Shown: piece by piece, positions 15,232 through 22,637 of the stretch
Layout of the letters: the number at the start of each line of letters is the position of its first letter
Numbering within the stretch: the first letter of the stretch is position 1
Assembly: GCA_002375995.1 (NCBI GenBank)
Contig: DFNI01000011.1
Span: forward strand, 105,510 to 134,561
DNA: 29,052 nt
Direction of reading: 5' to 3'
DNA from: Acetothermia bacterium UBA3571
Lineage (GTDB): Bacteria; Bipolaricaulota; Bipolaricaulia; Bipolaricaulales; Bipolaricaulaceae
Translations under genes and position numbers: made by a program
Notes under the pieces: model-generated
What the model saw: the letters and a program-made list of their open reading frames with translations, nothing else
Databases searched by the model: none
Told to the model about the DNA's origin: nothing

Positions 15232-15237
15232 ATAATA
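15232..15237 (+). promoter_or_regulatory. -10 box of the T-loop modification operon
   Basis: A consensus TATAAT follows the upstream hydrolase stop by about 20 bases. Seven bases separate it from ATG 15245, so transcription should begin at or next to that codon. No convincing -35 is seen at 16-18 bp. Confidence 0.55.
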
Positions 15238-15244
15238 AATGGCT

Positions 15245-15436
15245 ATGGCAACGTTGAAGCATCGTGACAAGACCTACGAAGTGGAACCGGGGACGACGCT
15301 GGAGCGGGCCCTGCGGGAGCTCGGGATCATCCCGGAGACGGTCCTTCCCGTGCGGGACGGAAAGATCATTCCCCCCACCCATCGGCTAGAGGAGGGGGAG
15401 GAGATAGAGCTCGTGGACGTGATCTCAGGGGGCTAG
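15245..15436 (+). CDS. ttuB: Ubiquitin-like sulfur carrier protein, TtuB/MoaD/ThiS type
   Basis: A 63-aa beta-grasp protein ending in Gly-Gly (VDVISGG), the tail that is adenylated and converted to a thiocarboxylate. Length and sequence (VEPGTTLERALRELGI, EEGEEIELVDVISGG) fit the MoaD/ThiS/TtuB group. Its pairing with a TtuA-type thiolase one base downstream argues for TtuB, the sulfur donor for 2-thiolation of tRNA position 54. Start: ATG 15239 lies one base after the -10 box and probably upstream of the transcript; ATG 15245 falls about where transcription should begin, so a leaderless mRNA is likely. MoaD or ThiS roles are less likely because no molybdopterin or thiamine genes are nearby. 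The activating E1 enzyme and cysteine desulfurase must be elsewhere. Confidence 0.75.
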   Translation: MATLKHRDKTYEVEPGTTLERALRELGIIPETVLPVRDGKIIPPTHRLEEGEEIELVDVISGG

Positions 15437-15437
15437 G

Positions 15438-16370
15438 GTGAAGTGCACAATCTGCAAGAAGCCCGCGGTCATAAAGCTACGCCACGCCAACCTGAAACTC
15501 TGCCCGGAGCACCTGGTGGCTCGGGTGGAGAAGGTCGTGGCGGAGACGATCAAAAAATTTCGCATGTTCACCCCGGAGGAGCGGGTGCTCGTGGCCGTCT
15601 CCGGGGGCAAGGACTCCCTAGCCCTGTGGGGGATCCTCAACAAGCTCGGCTACCGGGCCGACGGGGTGTACCTCGACCTGGGGATCGCGGGCTACTCGGG
15701 GCGCTCCCGGGAGTTCTCGGAGGGGTTCGCGGCGGCCCACGGCCTGAAGCTTTTGGTGGTGAGGGTCGAGGAGGAACTCGGAGCGGGGATCGACGGGCTC
15801 GTGAAGGTGGCACGGGGAAAGGCCTGTTCGCTTTGCGGCACGGTGAAGCGCTACCTCTTAAACCGCGTCGCTTACGAGGGGGGATACGACGTACTCCTCA
15901 CCGGCCACAACCTGGACGACGAGGCCGCGACCCTGTTGGGGAACACGCTATGCTGGGAGGAGGGGTACCTCGCCCGGCAGCACCCGGTCCTCCCGGGGGA
16001 GGGGAAGCTCGTGCGTCGGGCCAAGCCCTTGGTGTTTCTCTCGGAGCGGGAGGTGGCCGCATACTGCGTCATCTCGGGGATCGCGTACATCTACGAGGAG
16101 TGCCCCCACGCCGCCGGGGCCCGCTCCATCACCCTGAAGCGGGTCCTCAACGAACTCGAGGACCGCTACCCCGGGACGAAGCTCGGGTTCCTGCGGGGGT
16201 TCCTCAAGGTGAGGGAGAGGTTCACTCCCCCGGAGCCGGTGGAGCTGCGGGATTGTCCCTCGTGCGGGATGCCCACTGCTTCGGAGGGCCTCTGTCGCTT
16301 CTGCCGCCTCAAGGAAAGGATCACGCGTCACGCGTTACGCGTTACGGAGGACCATGGCGCGCCCGCTTGA
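15438..16370 (+). CDS. ttuA: tRNA-5-methyluridine(54) 2-sulfurtransferase, TtuA/Ncs6-like
   Basis: A 310-aa PP-loop ATPase that activates and thiolates a tRNA uridine. Visible parts: N-terminal zinc finger (Cys3, Cys6, Cys22, His25), PP-loop SGGKDS at 55-60, Cys130 and Cys133 in CSLCG, Cys221 in EECPH, and a C-terminal zinc ribbon (Cys272, Cys275, Cys285, Cys288). In Thermus TtuA, Cys130/133/222 hold a catalytic 4Fe-4S cluster; the match in number and spacing is near exact. The product is 2-thio-ribothymidine at tRNA position 54, which raises T-loop stability in thermophiles. It uses a GTG start one base after the ttuB stop, within GGCTAGGGTG. The last ~17 residues are coded partly by a 7-base tandem repeat and look like an unconserved tail. 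The end overlaps trmI by 17 bases. Confidence 0.85.
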   Translation: MKCTICKKPAVIKLRHANLKLCPEHLVARVEKVVAETIKKFRMFTPEERVLVAVSGGKDSLALWGILNKLGYRADGVYLDLGIAGYSGRSREFSEGFAAAHGLKLLVVRVEEELGAGIDGLVKVARGKACSLCGTVKRYLLNRVAYEGGYDVLLTGHNLDDEAATLLGNTLCWEEGYLARQHPVLPGEGKLVRRAKPLVFLSEREVAAYCVISGIAYIYEECPHAAGARSITLKRVLNELEDRYPGTKLGFLRGFLKVRERFTPPEPVELRDCPSCGMPTASEGLCRFCRLKERITRHALRVTEDHGAPA

Positions 16371-17148
16371 ATACGGGGAACAGGTGCTCCTTTGGGAGGC
16401 CAAGCGGGGCCGGACCTTCTCCTTCGTCCTGCGGGAGGGGGATGTTTTCCACTCCCACAGGGGCTCGATCCCCCACGGGGAGATCGCCGGAAAGCCCGAG
16501 GGCGCGAGGGTGTTCTCCAACACGGGGACGGAGTTCGTGGTCTTCCGACCCCGGGTGGGGGAGCGGATGATGAAGGTCCGCCGCCGCACCCAGATCGTCT
16601 ACCCCAAGGACGCGGGCTGGCTCGCCCTGGCCCTGGACCTGCGCCCTGGGATGCGGGTAGTGGAGATCGGGACCGGCTCCGGGGCGTTCACCATCCTCTT
16701 GGCGCAGCTCGTTGGTCCTGAGGGGCGGGTCTACACCTTCGACCGGCGCGAGGATTTTCTGAAAAACGCCCTGGAAAACATCGCCCGAGCCGGGCTTTCC
16801 GGGCGGGTGGAAGCGGGGGTGCTGGAGGCGGGGGAGCCCTTCCCGGTGGAGGGGGAGGTGGACGCGGCCTTCATCGACCTTCCTGAGCCGTGGCTGGCGG
16901 TGCCACCGGCCTACTCCGTCCTCGCCCCGGGGAGGCCCTTGGCGGGGATCGTCCCCACCGCCGAGCAACTGAAAGGCTTCGTGGCCGCCCTGGAGCGAGA
17001 AGGGTTCGTGGCGGTGGAATGCATAGAGCTCCTGGAGCGAAAGGTCCTGGTGCGCGAGCGGGAAGGAGTGAGGCCATTCGAGCGGATGGTGGGGTTCACG
17101 GGGTATCTGGTAGCGGCCCGTAAAGCCCTGGGAAAGGAGGTGGGATGA
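16354..17148 (+). CDS. trmI: tRNA (adenine-58-N1)-methyltransferase
   Basis: A 264-aa class I SAM methyltransferase of the TrmI family, which forms m1A58 in the tRNA T-loop. An N-terminal small beta domain (~1-70) is followed by RRRTQIVYPKDAGWLAL, typical of TrmI. SAM motif I is EIGTGSGAF at 104-112, and the active-site motif is FIDLPEPW with Asp175. Family knowledge: in Thermus, m1A58 promotes 2-thiolation at U54, so its joining to ttuB and ttuA makes one functional unit. The ATG lies inside the ttuA end; GGAGG is only three bases away, a short spacing. The stop overlaps the next start as ATGA. Confidence 0.9.
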   Translation: MARPLEYGEQVLLWEAKRGRTFSFVLREGDVFHSHRGSIPHGEIAGKPEGARVFSNTGTEFVVFRPRVGERMMKVRRRTQIVYPKDAGWLALALDLRPGMRVVEIGTGSGAFTILLAQLVGPEGRVYTFDRREDFLKNALENIARAGLSGRVEAGVLEAGEPFPVEGEVDAAFIDLPEPWLAVPPAYSVLAPGRPLAGIVPTAEQLKGFVAALEREGFVAVECIELLERKVLVREREGVRPFERMVGFTGYLVAARKALGKEVG

Positions 17149-17408
17149 GGCGGATCGCGGTTCAAGTGGATCGGGTGGGGATCGAGTGGGAAGTGGGACG
17201 CGATTATTCGTTGTTTTGGGAGGGTTCCTTCTCCCTCGTCACCGACAGGGGACGCATGGTGATGGGCGTCTGGCGCAAGGAGTCGCGGAAGCGAAAACCC
17301 CTCATCATCTGCGAGTACCGGCTTCGCGCTGCCCACAAGGAGGAGATCGCCCGCCTGATCGACCTCCTCCTCCAACGGGAGTTCGCGAAGCCCGGGGACG
17401 AGGCATAG
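17145..17408 (+). CDS. Hypothetical 87-aa protein at the end of the T-loop operon
   Basis: I do not recognise this family. It is basic, without membrane segments or a signal. It reads as a beta-rich N-terminal half (IAVQVDRVGIEWEVG, FSLVTDRGRMVMGVWRK), a lysine/arginine cluster (KESRKRKP) and a C-terminal helix (HKEEIARLIDLLLQREF). The ATGA overlap with trmI and GGAGGTGGG upstream of the start show it is really translated with the operon. A role in binding tRNA or assisting the modification enzymes is possible from context and charge, but nothing in the sequence proves it. Confidence 0.65.
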   Translation: MRRIAVQVDRVGIEWEVGRDYSLFWEGSFSLVTDRGRMVMGVWRKESRKRKPLIICEYRLRAAHKEEIARLIDLLLQREFAKPGDEA

Positions 17409-17535
17409 CACGACGTCTACGTTCCTGTCCTCGCTTCTTCAGCCGCCCACCCATACAGCATAGGGTCTTCCCCGCGTCCTTTCCCCGAGGCGCGGTCTTG
17501 CCCCTCCAGCAGCGGGAGGGTGTAAGGATATGGGG

Positions 17536-18164
17536 ATGTTCCGGATCGGGGAATTTTCGAAGTTGCCACAGGTCCCGGTGAATACCCCACGGTATTACGA
17601 TGAGGTCGACCTCTTTAAGCCAGCCGTGGTCGACGGAACCGCGGGCTACCGGTACTACGCCGCGGAACAGCTTGCAGCGATCCACCGAATCCTAGCCCTT
17701 CGCGATCTCGGATTTTCCCTACACCAAATCGCGCGCATCCTGAGGGCGAACCCATCCCCAGAGGAGCCCGAGGGACGTTGCGGCTCCGAGAAACCGAGCT
17801 ACAGGCGAATATCGAGGAGGCCCGACGGCGGTTACGCCGAATCGCTTGGCGCATCACCCAGCTTGGTGCAGGCACACTTCCTCTGTACGAGGCGGTGGTG
17901 AAACGGGTGCCGGAGCAGCTCGCCGCGGGGATCCGGGAGGTTATCGCTTCATATCCCGATGTGGGTGGTCTGTTTTCGGAGTACTGGCCTACCTCAACGC
18001 TTTCGGGCACAGGCCGCTGGACCCCCGTTCGCCATCTGGTACGACGAGGGATATCGCGAGAGGTACTGGTGCGCTTACCGCTCCTATTCCAGAAGGGGCC
18101 CGAGGCGAACCGCCCTCCAGCGAGGTACGTGACGGAGCTTCGGGTCCCGGTAAGGAGGGTATGA
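17536..18164 (+). pseudogene. MerR-family regulator with GyrI-like effector domain, multiply frameshifted
   Basis: The first ~75 codons are a clear MerR winged-helix: FRIGEFSKL, TPRYYDEVDLFKP, YRYYAAEQL, ILALRDLGFSLHQIARIL. After about 17770 the homology moves to the next frame (LRLRETELQANIEEARRRL, the dimer coiled coil, then VKRVPEQLAAGIREVIASYPDVGGLFSE). Near 17985 it moves to the third frame (VLAYLNAFGHRPLDP), then to the first (FAIWYDEGYRE) and again to the third (PIPEGARGEP). At least four frame changes make a sequencing error an unlikely explanation, so the gene is decayed. The intact form would be a MerR/GyrI (BmrR-like) drug-sensing regulator. The 17409-17529 gap upstream holds AAGGA before ATG 17536 and no clear promoter. 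Two methionines (17530, 17536) are possible starts. Confidence 0.75.
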
Positions 18165-18657
18165 CGGACAAAACACGAAGGGCCGAAGAAAACTTAATTT
18201 AATCGAAAAGTGCAAATTGTTATTGTACAGCGAAGACTACGCCGGAGGTCGTCGAGATCGGAGAGGGAAAGTTCCTGTCCATCGAGGGGCCGGGGGCACC
18301 AGGGGGCACGGAGTTCCAGGCCAAAGTCTCCGCACTTTATTCCCTCGCATATGGGGTCAAACGCGTACTAAAAAGGGAAGGAATGGACTCCACGGTGGCC
18401 AGGCTGGAGGGCCTCTGGCGGGAGATTCGGTGAAGCCTTGGTTCGAGGTCCCCCGGGAGGAACGGAAGTGGAAACTCTCGATTCGCCAGCCGGATTTCGT
18501 GACCGCCGAACATGTGGGGACGGCGAAGGATGAGATGACGAAAAAGAAGCGACTTGCGGTGAAAAAAGTGCCCGCAGGCACGTTCAGGGGGACAGAAAAA
18601 ACCCCGACATCGGGTTCATCCCCACGCTATACTGCCGAGGGTGTGTCCTATGGGTAA
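18161..18657 (+). pseudogene. GyrI-like small-molecule-binding protein, frameshifted and truncated
   Basis: It begins at ATG 18161 after AAGGAGG and overlaps the MerR relic end as ATGA, the order expected of an old operon. Homology to stand-alone GyrI-like proteins alternates between two frames: MTDKTRRAEE, then NLIEKCKLLLYS, then TPEVVEIGEGKFLSIEGPG and ALYSLAYGVKRVLKREGMD up to a TGA at 18431, then WKLSIRQPDFVTAEHV and KKKRLAVKKV. Recognisable sequence stops near 18590, before the C-terminal half of the fold. The frame then runs on to 18657, into the next gene. Three frame changes plus the loss of the end make this a dead gene. Confidence 0.7.
18628..18633 (+). promoter_or_regulatory. -10 box of the MGMT-like gene
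   Basis: TATACT lies 16 bases before ATG 18650, with GAGG (18637-18640) between. No good -35 is visible at the usual distance. Confidence 0.4.
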
Positions 18658-19105
18658 GAAAACGTGGCGGGAGAAGCTTCAGGGAGGAGAGCGAAAGGTG
18701 GTGGAGGACCCGAAGGCCCGGGGATTGATGCTTATCCCGAAGCCCCTGGACTTGGATGAGTTGATCCGCCGGGTGCCCCGGGGGAAGCTCGTCACCGTGG
18801 AGGCACTGCGGGCGTACCTCGCGCGGAAGTTCGGGGCCGATTTCACCTGCCCCCTCGTCACGGGGATCTTCCTGCGGATCGTGGCTGAGGCCGCGGAGGA
18901 GGAACTCCGTGAAGGGAGAGACCTTTCGGAGATCACGCCGTGGTGGCGGGTGGTGAAGGGGGACGGTTCCCTGAACCCCAAATTCCCCGGGGGCACCTCC
19001 CGCCAGGCACAGCGCCTGGAAGCAGAGGGCCACGAAATCCTCCCCCCACGGGGGAAGCGCCCACCGAAGGTCCAGGAGGTCGCTGCCGCGCTGTACGAGC
19101 TATAA
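18650..19105 (+). CDS. MGMT-family (alkyltransferase-like) DNA-binding protein without the acceptor cysteine
   Basis: A 151-aa protein. RVPRGKLVTVEALRAYLARKFG is the winged-helix start of the O6-alkylguanine-DNA alkyltransferase domain. Where the active-site Pro-Cys-His-Arg would stand it reads TPWWRVVKGDG, followed by LNPKFPGG and QAQRLEAEGHEI. With Trp in place of Cys it cannot accept an alkyl group. It resembles alkyltransferase-like (ATL) proteins, which mark alkylated guanines for nucleotide excision repair; an added ADFTCPLVTGIFL segment is shared with a small bacterial MGMT-like family of unproven role. ATG 18650 is preferred (GAGG nine bases upstream) over GTG 18641. It is intact, in contrast with the decayed genes just upstream. 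Confidence 0.7.
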   Translation: MGKKTWREKLQGGERKVVEDPKARGLMLIPKPLDLDELIRRVPRGKLVTVEALRAYLARKFGADFTCPLVTGIFLRIVAEAAEEELREGRDLSEITPWWRVVKGDGSLNPKFPGGTSRQAQRLEAEGHEILPPRGKRPPKVQEVAAALYEL

Positions 19106-19152
19106 AGCCGGGGACTCCGCAGCTAGAAAGAACCCAGCCCACGTGGCCCCGG

Positions 19153-19188
19153 GAACTTTCCAAAGCTGGAAGTTCAAACGAGTTTTTT
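19153..19188 (+). terminator. Terminator-like hairpin with T-tract
   Basis: GAACTT(T)CCA and TGGAAGTTC form a nine-pair stem with one bulged T and a four-base loop (19153-19175). Six T follow at 19183-19188, seven bases after the stem. It lies between the convergent MGMT-like gene and livF. The T-tract favours plus-strand termination, but the gap makes it imperfect. Confidence 0.4.
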
Positions 19189-19913
19189 CAGCGGCCGCGG
19201 ATGGCCCGGCCACCCAGGTACGCCGCTCGCACCCGCTCGTCGGCCCGCAACTCCTCCGCGGGCCCCTCGATCACGATCCTCCCCGTCTCCAATACGTACC
19301 CATACTCCACCAGGTTCAGGGCCTTGCGGGCGTTCTGCTCCACGAGAAGGATGGTCACCCCCTGCTCCCGGTTGATGCCCCGGATGGTCTTGAATACCTC
19401 CTCCACCAGGATCGGCGCGAGCCCCAACGAGGGCTCGTCGAGGAGCATGACCCTGGGGTTCCGCATGAGCCCCCGCCCCAGGGCCAGCATCTGCTGCTCG
19501 CCCCCGGATAGAGTCCCCGCCAGCTGCCGCCGCCTCTCCTGCAACACCGGAAAGAGCGCGAACACCCGCTCCTTGGCCCGGGCCACCTCGTCCTTGGGAC
19601 GCCCGTACGCCCCTAGGTTCAGGTTTTCCTCCACCGTTAGGGTGGGAAAGATCCCGCGCCCCTCCGGCACGTGGGTCACACCCATGAGGGCGATCTCGTG
19701 GGGCGGGATCCCAGTGAGCTCCTTGCCCTGGAACACGATCGTCCCGCCCTTCACGGGGACAAGGCCCGAGATCGCCTTGAGCAGGGTGGTCTTCCCCGCC
19801 CCGTTGGCCCCCAAAACTCCCACCATCTGGCCCTCGTCCACCTGGAGGGAGACCTCCCGCAGGGCCTCCACCGCGCCGTAATACACCGAGATCCGCTCCA
19901 CGCTCAGGAGCAC
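19188..19913 (-). CDS. livF: Branched-chain-type amino acid ABC transporter ATP-binding protein LivF
   Basis: A 241-aa ATPase with Walker A GANGAGKTT at ~35-43, signature LSGGEQQ, Walker B VMLLDEPSLGLAP and switch His region TILLVEQNA. The SLGLAP sequence and the length are typical of LivF. With LivG it powers import by LivH/LivM. It uses a GTG start whose G is the last base of the livG stop (TAGTG), with AGGAGG eleven bases upstream. Last gene of the operon. Confidence 0.92.
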   Translation of the reverse strand: MLLSVERISVYYGAVEALREVSLQVDEGQMVGVLGANGAGKTTLLKAISGLVPVKGGTIVFQGKELTGIPPHEIALMGVTHVPEGRGIFPTLTVEENLNLGAYGRPKDEVARAKERVFALFPVLQERRRQLAGTLSGGEQQMLALGRGLMRNPRVMLLDEPSLGLAPILVEEVFKTIRGINREQGVTILLVEQNARKALNLVEYGYVLETGRIVIEGPAEELRADERVRAAYLGGRAIRGR

Positions 19914-20689
19914 TACGCGATCGCCTCCTCCCTCCCCAGATACGCCTCGATCACCCGGAGGTCATTGTAGATCTCTTCAGGTGTACCCTCGGCGATCTTC
20001 TCCCCCATGTCCATCACCGTGATCCGCTCCGAGATCCCCATCACCACGTTCATATTGTGCTCCACCAAAAGCACCGTGATCCCCATCCGCGGAAGGGCGC
20101 CGATGAACTCCATGATGTCCTCTTTCTCCTTGTCGTTGAGCCCCGTGGTTGGCTCGTCCAAGAGGAGGAGTTTGGGCTCCGTGGCCAGGGCCCGGGCGAG
20201 CTCCAGTTTCTTGCGGAGCCCGAAGGGGAGGTTCTTGGCCAGCTCATCCCGGAACTCCCACAGCCCGGTCTTCTCCAGCCATTCCTCCGCCACCTCCCGG
20301 ATGCGCCGCTCCTCGGCCCGCTGCCGGGGAAGCCGGAAGATGGAGCTCCAGGTGCCGCAGCGGCCGCGGCAGTGCTGGCCGCTCATCACGTTCTCGAGGC
20401 ACGTCAGGTTGGCGAATATTCTGAGGTTCTGGAAGGTCCGGGCGATCCCCTTGGCTACCAGGACATGGGGCTTCCTTCCCGTGATATCCTCCCCCCGGAA
20501 GATGACCCGGCCTTCCTCCGGGCGGTAGATGCCGCTTATCACGTTGAACAGGGTGGTCTTTCCGGCGCCGTTGGGGCCGATCAAGCTGTGGATGGTGGCT
20601 TCGGCGATCTCCATCTCCATGCGGCGCACCGCCACCAGCCCTTTGAACCGCTTGGTCACACCACGGACCTGGAGGATGGCCTCGCTCAT
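19913..20689 (-). CDS. livG: Branched-chain-type amino acid ABC transporter ATP-binding protein LivG
   Basis: A 258-aa ATPase with Walker A GPNGAGKTT, the LivG-typical ARTFQNLRIFANLTCLENV (in parts), Walker B LLLLDEPTTGLND and VLLVEHNMNVVM. The signature motif is LPFGLRKKLE, a variant of the usual LPYGxQ form in LivG and without the canonical SGG. A Cys/Arg insert (GQHCRGRCGTWSS) lies between the Q-loop and the helical domain. The true start is ATG 20689, overlapping the livM stop as ATGA; an open stretch upstream is out-of-frame livM sequence. Confidence 0.92.
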   Translation of the reverse strand: MSEAILQVRGVTKRFKGLVAVRRMEMEIAEATIHSLIGPNGAGKTTLFNVISGIYRPEEGRVIFRGEDITGRKPHVLVAKGIARTFQNLRIFANLTCLENVMSGQHCRGRCGTWSSIFRLPRQRAEERRIREVAEEWLEKTGLWEFRDELAKNLPFGLRKKLELARALATEPKLLLLDEPTTGLNDKEKEDIMEFIGALPRMGITVLLVEHNMNVVMGISERITVMDMGEKIAEGTPEEIYNDLRVIEAYLGREEAIA

Positions 20690-21669
20690 GCTTTCCCCGT
20701 CTCCTTTCGCAGCGACCGGAACGTGGCCCGCCTGCGGGGCCAAATCCCCGCCGGCCGGAAGTACATCACCGCCACCAGCGCCGCCCCAAAGATCAGCATC
20801 CGGTACTGGGCCAGGGGCCGGAAGAGCTCCGGAAACAGGCTCACCACCAGCGCCCCCAAGAACGTCCCCGGCACCGACCCCATCCCCCCGATGAGGACGA
20901 TCATGAAGATAATGGTGGACTCCAAAAACACGAAGCTCTCCGGGGAGACCACCATCATCTTGGCGGCGTAGAGGTTCCCCGCCACCCCGGCGAGGCCCGC
21001 TCCGAGGATGAACGCCAAAAGCTTCAGCGACCTGACGTCCACCCCCATGGCCTCGGCGGCGAGTTCGTCCTCCCGGATGTAGTTCCACGCTCGCCCGATC
21101 CGCGAGTTCTGGAGCCTGAGAAGCGCCCACGCGCACAGGATCACGATGACCCATACCAAGAAGTAGAACTCCGTGGGGGTGTTGATCACCAAAGGCCCGA
21201 TTCGGGGCCGGTCGATGCCGAAGATCCCGTTGGGCCCGCCGGTGATCCCCCCGGGGTCGTTGTTCAGGGTGAGCCGCACGATCTCCCCCAGGGCGATCGT
21301 CACAATACAGAGGTAATCCCCCCGCAGGTGGATGATGGGGGAGGTGACGAGCCAGGCGAACCCCGCCGTGGCCAGGGCGCTCACGGGGAGGAGGACCAGG
21401 ACGGGGATATCGAAGCGGGTGTTGAGGATGGCGGTGGTATAAGCCCCGAAGGCCCAGAACGCCGCGTGTCCCAGGTTGAAGAGCCCCACCTCACCCAGGA
21501 TCACGTTCAGGCTCAGGCCCAAAAGGGTGTAGAGCCCCAAGTAGAAGGCCACGTCCACCCAATAACGGGATGTGACAAACGGGAACACAATCACCACGGC
21601 CACGGCGGCCGCCACCGCCGCTCGCCTCACGGACGGTTTGCCTTGCAGCTTCGCGAGTGTGTCGCGCAT
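20686..21669 (-). CDS. livM: Branched-chain-type amino acid ABC transporter permease LivM
   Basis: A 327-aa permease with eight to ten hydrophobic segments. LGLSLNVILGEVGLFNLGHAAFWAFGAY (in parts), HLRGDYLCIVTIALGEI and IGGMGSVPGTFLGA are LivM landmarks. Two starts are possible: GTG 21675, overlapping the livH stop as GTGA, or ATG 21669, three bases later with GAGAAGGTG at normal spacing; the latter is preferred. It forms the membrane channel with LivH. Confidence 0.92.
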   Translation of the reverse strand: MRDTLAKLQGKPSVRRAAVAAAVAVVIVFPFVTSRYWVDVAFYLGLYTLLGLSLNVILGEVGLFNLGHAAFWAFGAYTTAILNTRFDIPVLVLLPVSALATAGFAWLVTSPIIHLRGDYLCIVTIALGEIVRLTLNNDPGGITGGPNGIFGIDRPRIGPLVINTPTEFYFLVWVIVILCAWALLRLQNSRIGRAWNYIREDELAAEAMGVDVRSLKLLAFILGAGLAGVAGNLYAAKMMVVSPESFVFLESTIIFMIVLIGGMGSVPGTFLGALVVSLFPELFRPLAQYRMLIFGAALVAVMYFRPAGIWPRRRATFRSLRKETGKA

Positions 21670-21671
21670 GG

Positions 21672-22586
21672 TCACACCTTCTCCGCCACCTTCTCACCCA
21701 AGAGCCCCCTGGGACGGAAGATCAGGATCAACATGAGCACCAAGAAGACGATCACGTCCTTCCACGCCGCGGAGACGTAGCCGGCGAACATGGCCTCGAG
21801 GATCCCGAGGAGTATCCCTCCCACCATGGCTCCGGGGATGTTCCCGATCCCCCCCAGGATGGTGGCCACGAACGCCTTGAGCCCGTAGACCCAGCCCATG
21901 GAGAAACTGATCTGGCGGTAGTAAAGCCCCACCATCACCCCGGCGATGGCCCCCAGGGCCGGCCCCACGGTGAACACGAACCGGATCACCTTGCGGAAGT
22001 CGATCCCCATCAGCGCGGCGGTCTCCCGGTCCTGGGCGGTGGCCCGCACCGCCGCCCCGAAGGTGGTCCGCTCGATGAGCCAGTAGAGGAACCCCAGGAG
22101 GATCACGGCGCTTATGAGGATCACCACCTGCAAGACGCTGATGCGGAGTTCCCCGATCTGGAAATAACCCACGGGGACAAAGGAAGAGCGGTACGCCTGG
22201 TAGCGGGGACCCCACACCAGCATGATGAAGTTCTCGATGAAGATGGAGACGCCTAGGGCCGAGACCACCGCCGGAAGACGTCCCGCGGGGTAGATGGGCC
22301 GGTACGCCACCCGTTCCATTACCAACCCCGCGATGGCCACCGAAATCGCGGCCACCACCATGGCCACTACCAACGCTCCCCAAAGCCCCAGGACCGACGC
22401 CAACGCCGCCGCGGACCAGACGAGGAAGCTATAGGCCACGTACGACCCCAGGGCGAAGAGGTCGCCGTGGGCGAAGTTGATCAGCTTCATGATGGCGTAG
22501 ACCAGCGAGTACCCCAGGGCGATGAAGGCGTAAAAGGAGCCAATGGTGAGCCCGTTCAAAAACTGTTGAATGAACGTGATCATCAC
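21672..22586 (-). CDS. livH: Branched-chain-type amino acid ABC transporter permease LivH
   Basis: A 304-aa permease. NGLTIGSFYAFIALGYSLVYAIMKLINFAHGD (in parts) is the hallmark LivH N-terminus; ATAQDRETAALMGID and ATILGGIGNIPGAM follow. Starts at 22586 or 22583 are both possible. Neither has a clear Shine-Dalgarno. The start lies 15 bases after the hairpin at 22602-22631, so its translation may be limited compared with the binding protein. Confidence 0.92.
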   Translation of the reverse strand: MMITFIQQFLNGLTIGSFYAFIALGYSLVYAIMKLINFAHGDLFALGSYVAYSFLVWSAAALASVLGLWGALVVAMVVAAISVAIAGLVMERVAYRPIYPAGRLPAVVSALGVSIFIENFIMLVWGPRYQAYRSSFVPVGYFQIGELRISVLQVVILISAVILLGFLYWLIERTTFGAAVRATAQDRETAALMGIDFRKVIRFVFTVGPALGAIAGVMVGLYYRQISFSMGWVYGLKAFVATILGGIGNIPGAMVGGILLGILEAMFAGYVSAAWKDVIVFLVLMLILIFRPRGLLGEKVAEKV

Positions 22587-22601
22587 TGGTTTCGGGGGTC
22601 A

Positions 22602-22631
22602 AAGGGCCCCGGGGTCATCCCCAGGGCCCTT
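22602..22631 (-). promoter_or_regulatory. GC-rich hairpin between livK and livH
   Basis: In minus-strand RNA a 13-bp stem (5' arm AAGGGCCCUGGGG) with loop AUGA contains one G-U pair, which would be a C-A mismatch in plus-strand RNA. It begins six bases after the livK stop, and UUUGACC follows. This is the place where many ABC operons keep a stabilising or partly terminating stem so that binding protein exceeds permease. It mirrors the element at 6982-7013. Confidence 0.65.
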
Positions 22632-22637
22632 AATCCC

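Noticed and set aside
17409..17529. Terminator or RNA element after the T-loop operon
   Set aside because: Only a weak CCGCG/CGCGG pairing with no T-tract; nothing firm enough to annotate.
19913..21154. Long minus-strand open frame of 413 codons extending livG upstream
   Set aside because: Only the last 258 residues are LivG. The rest is livM read out of frame.
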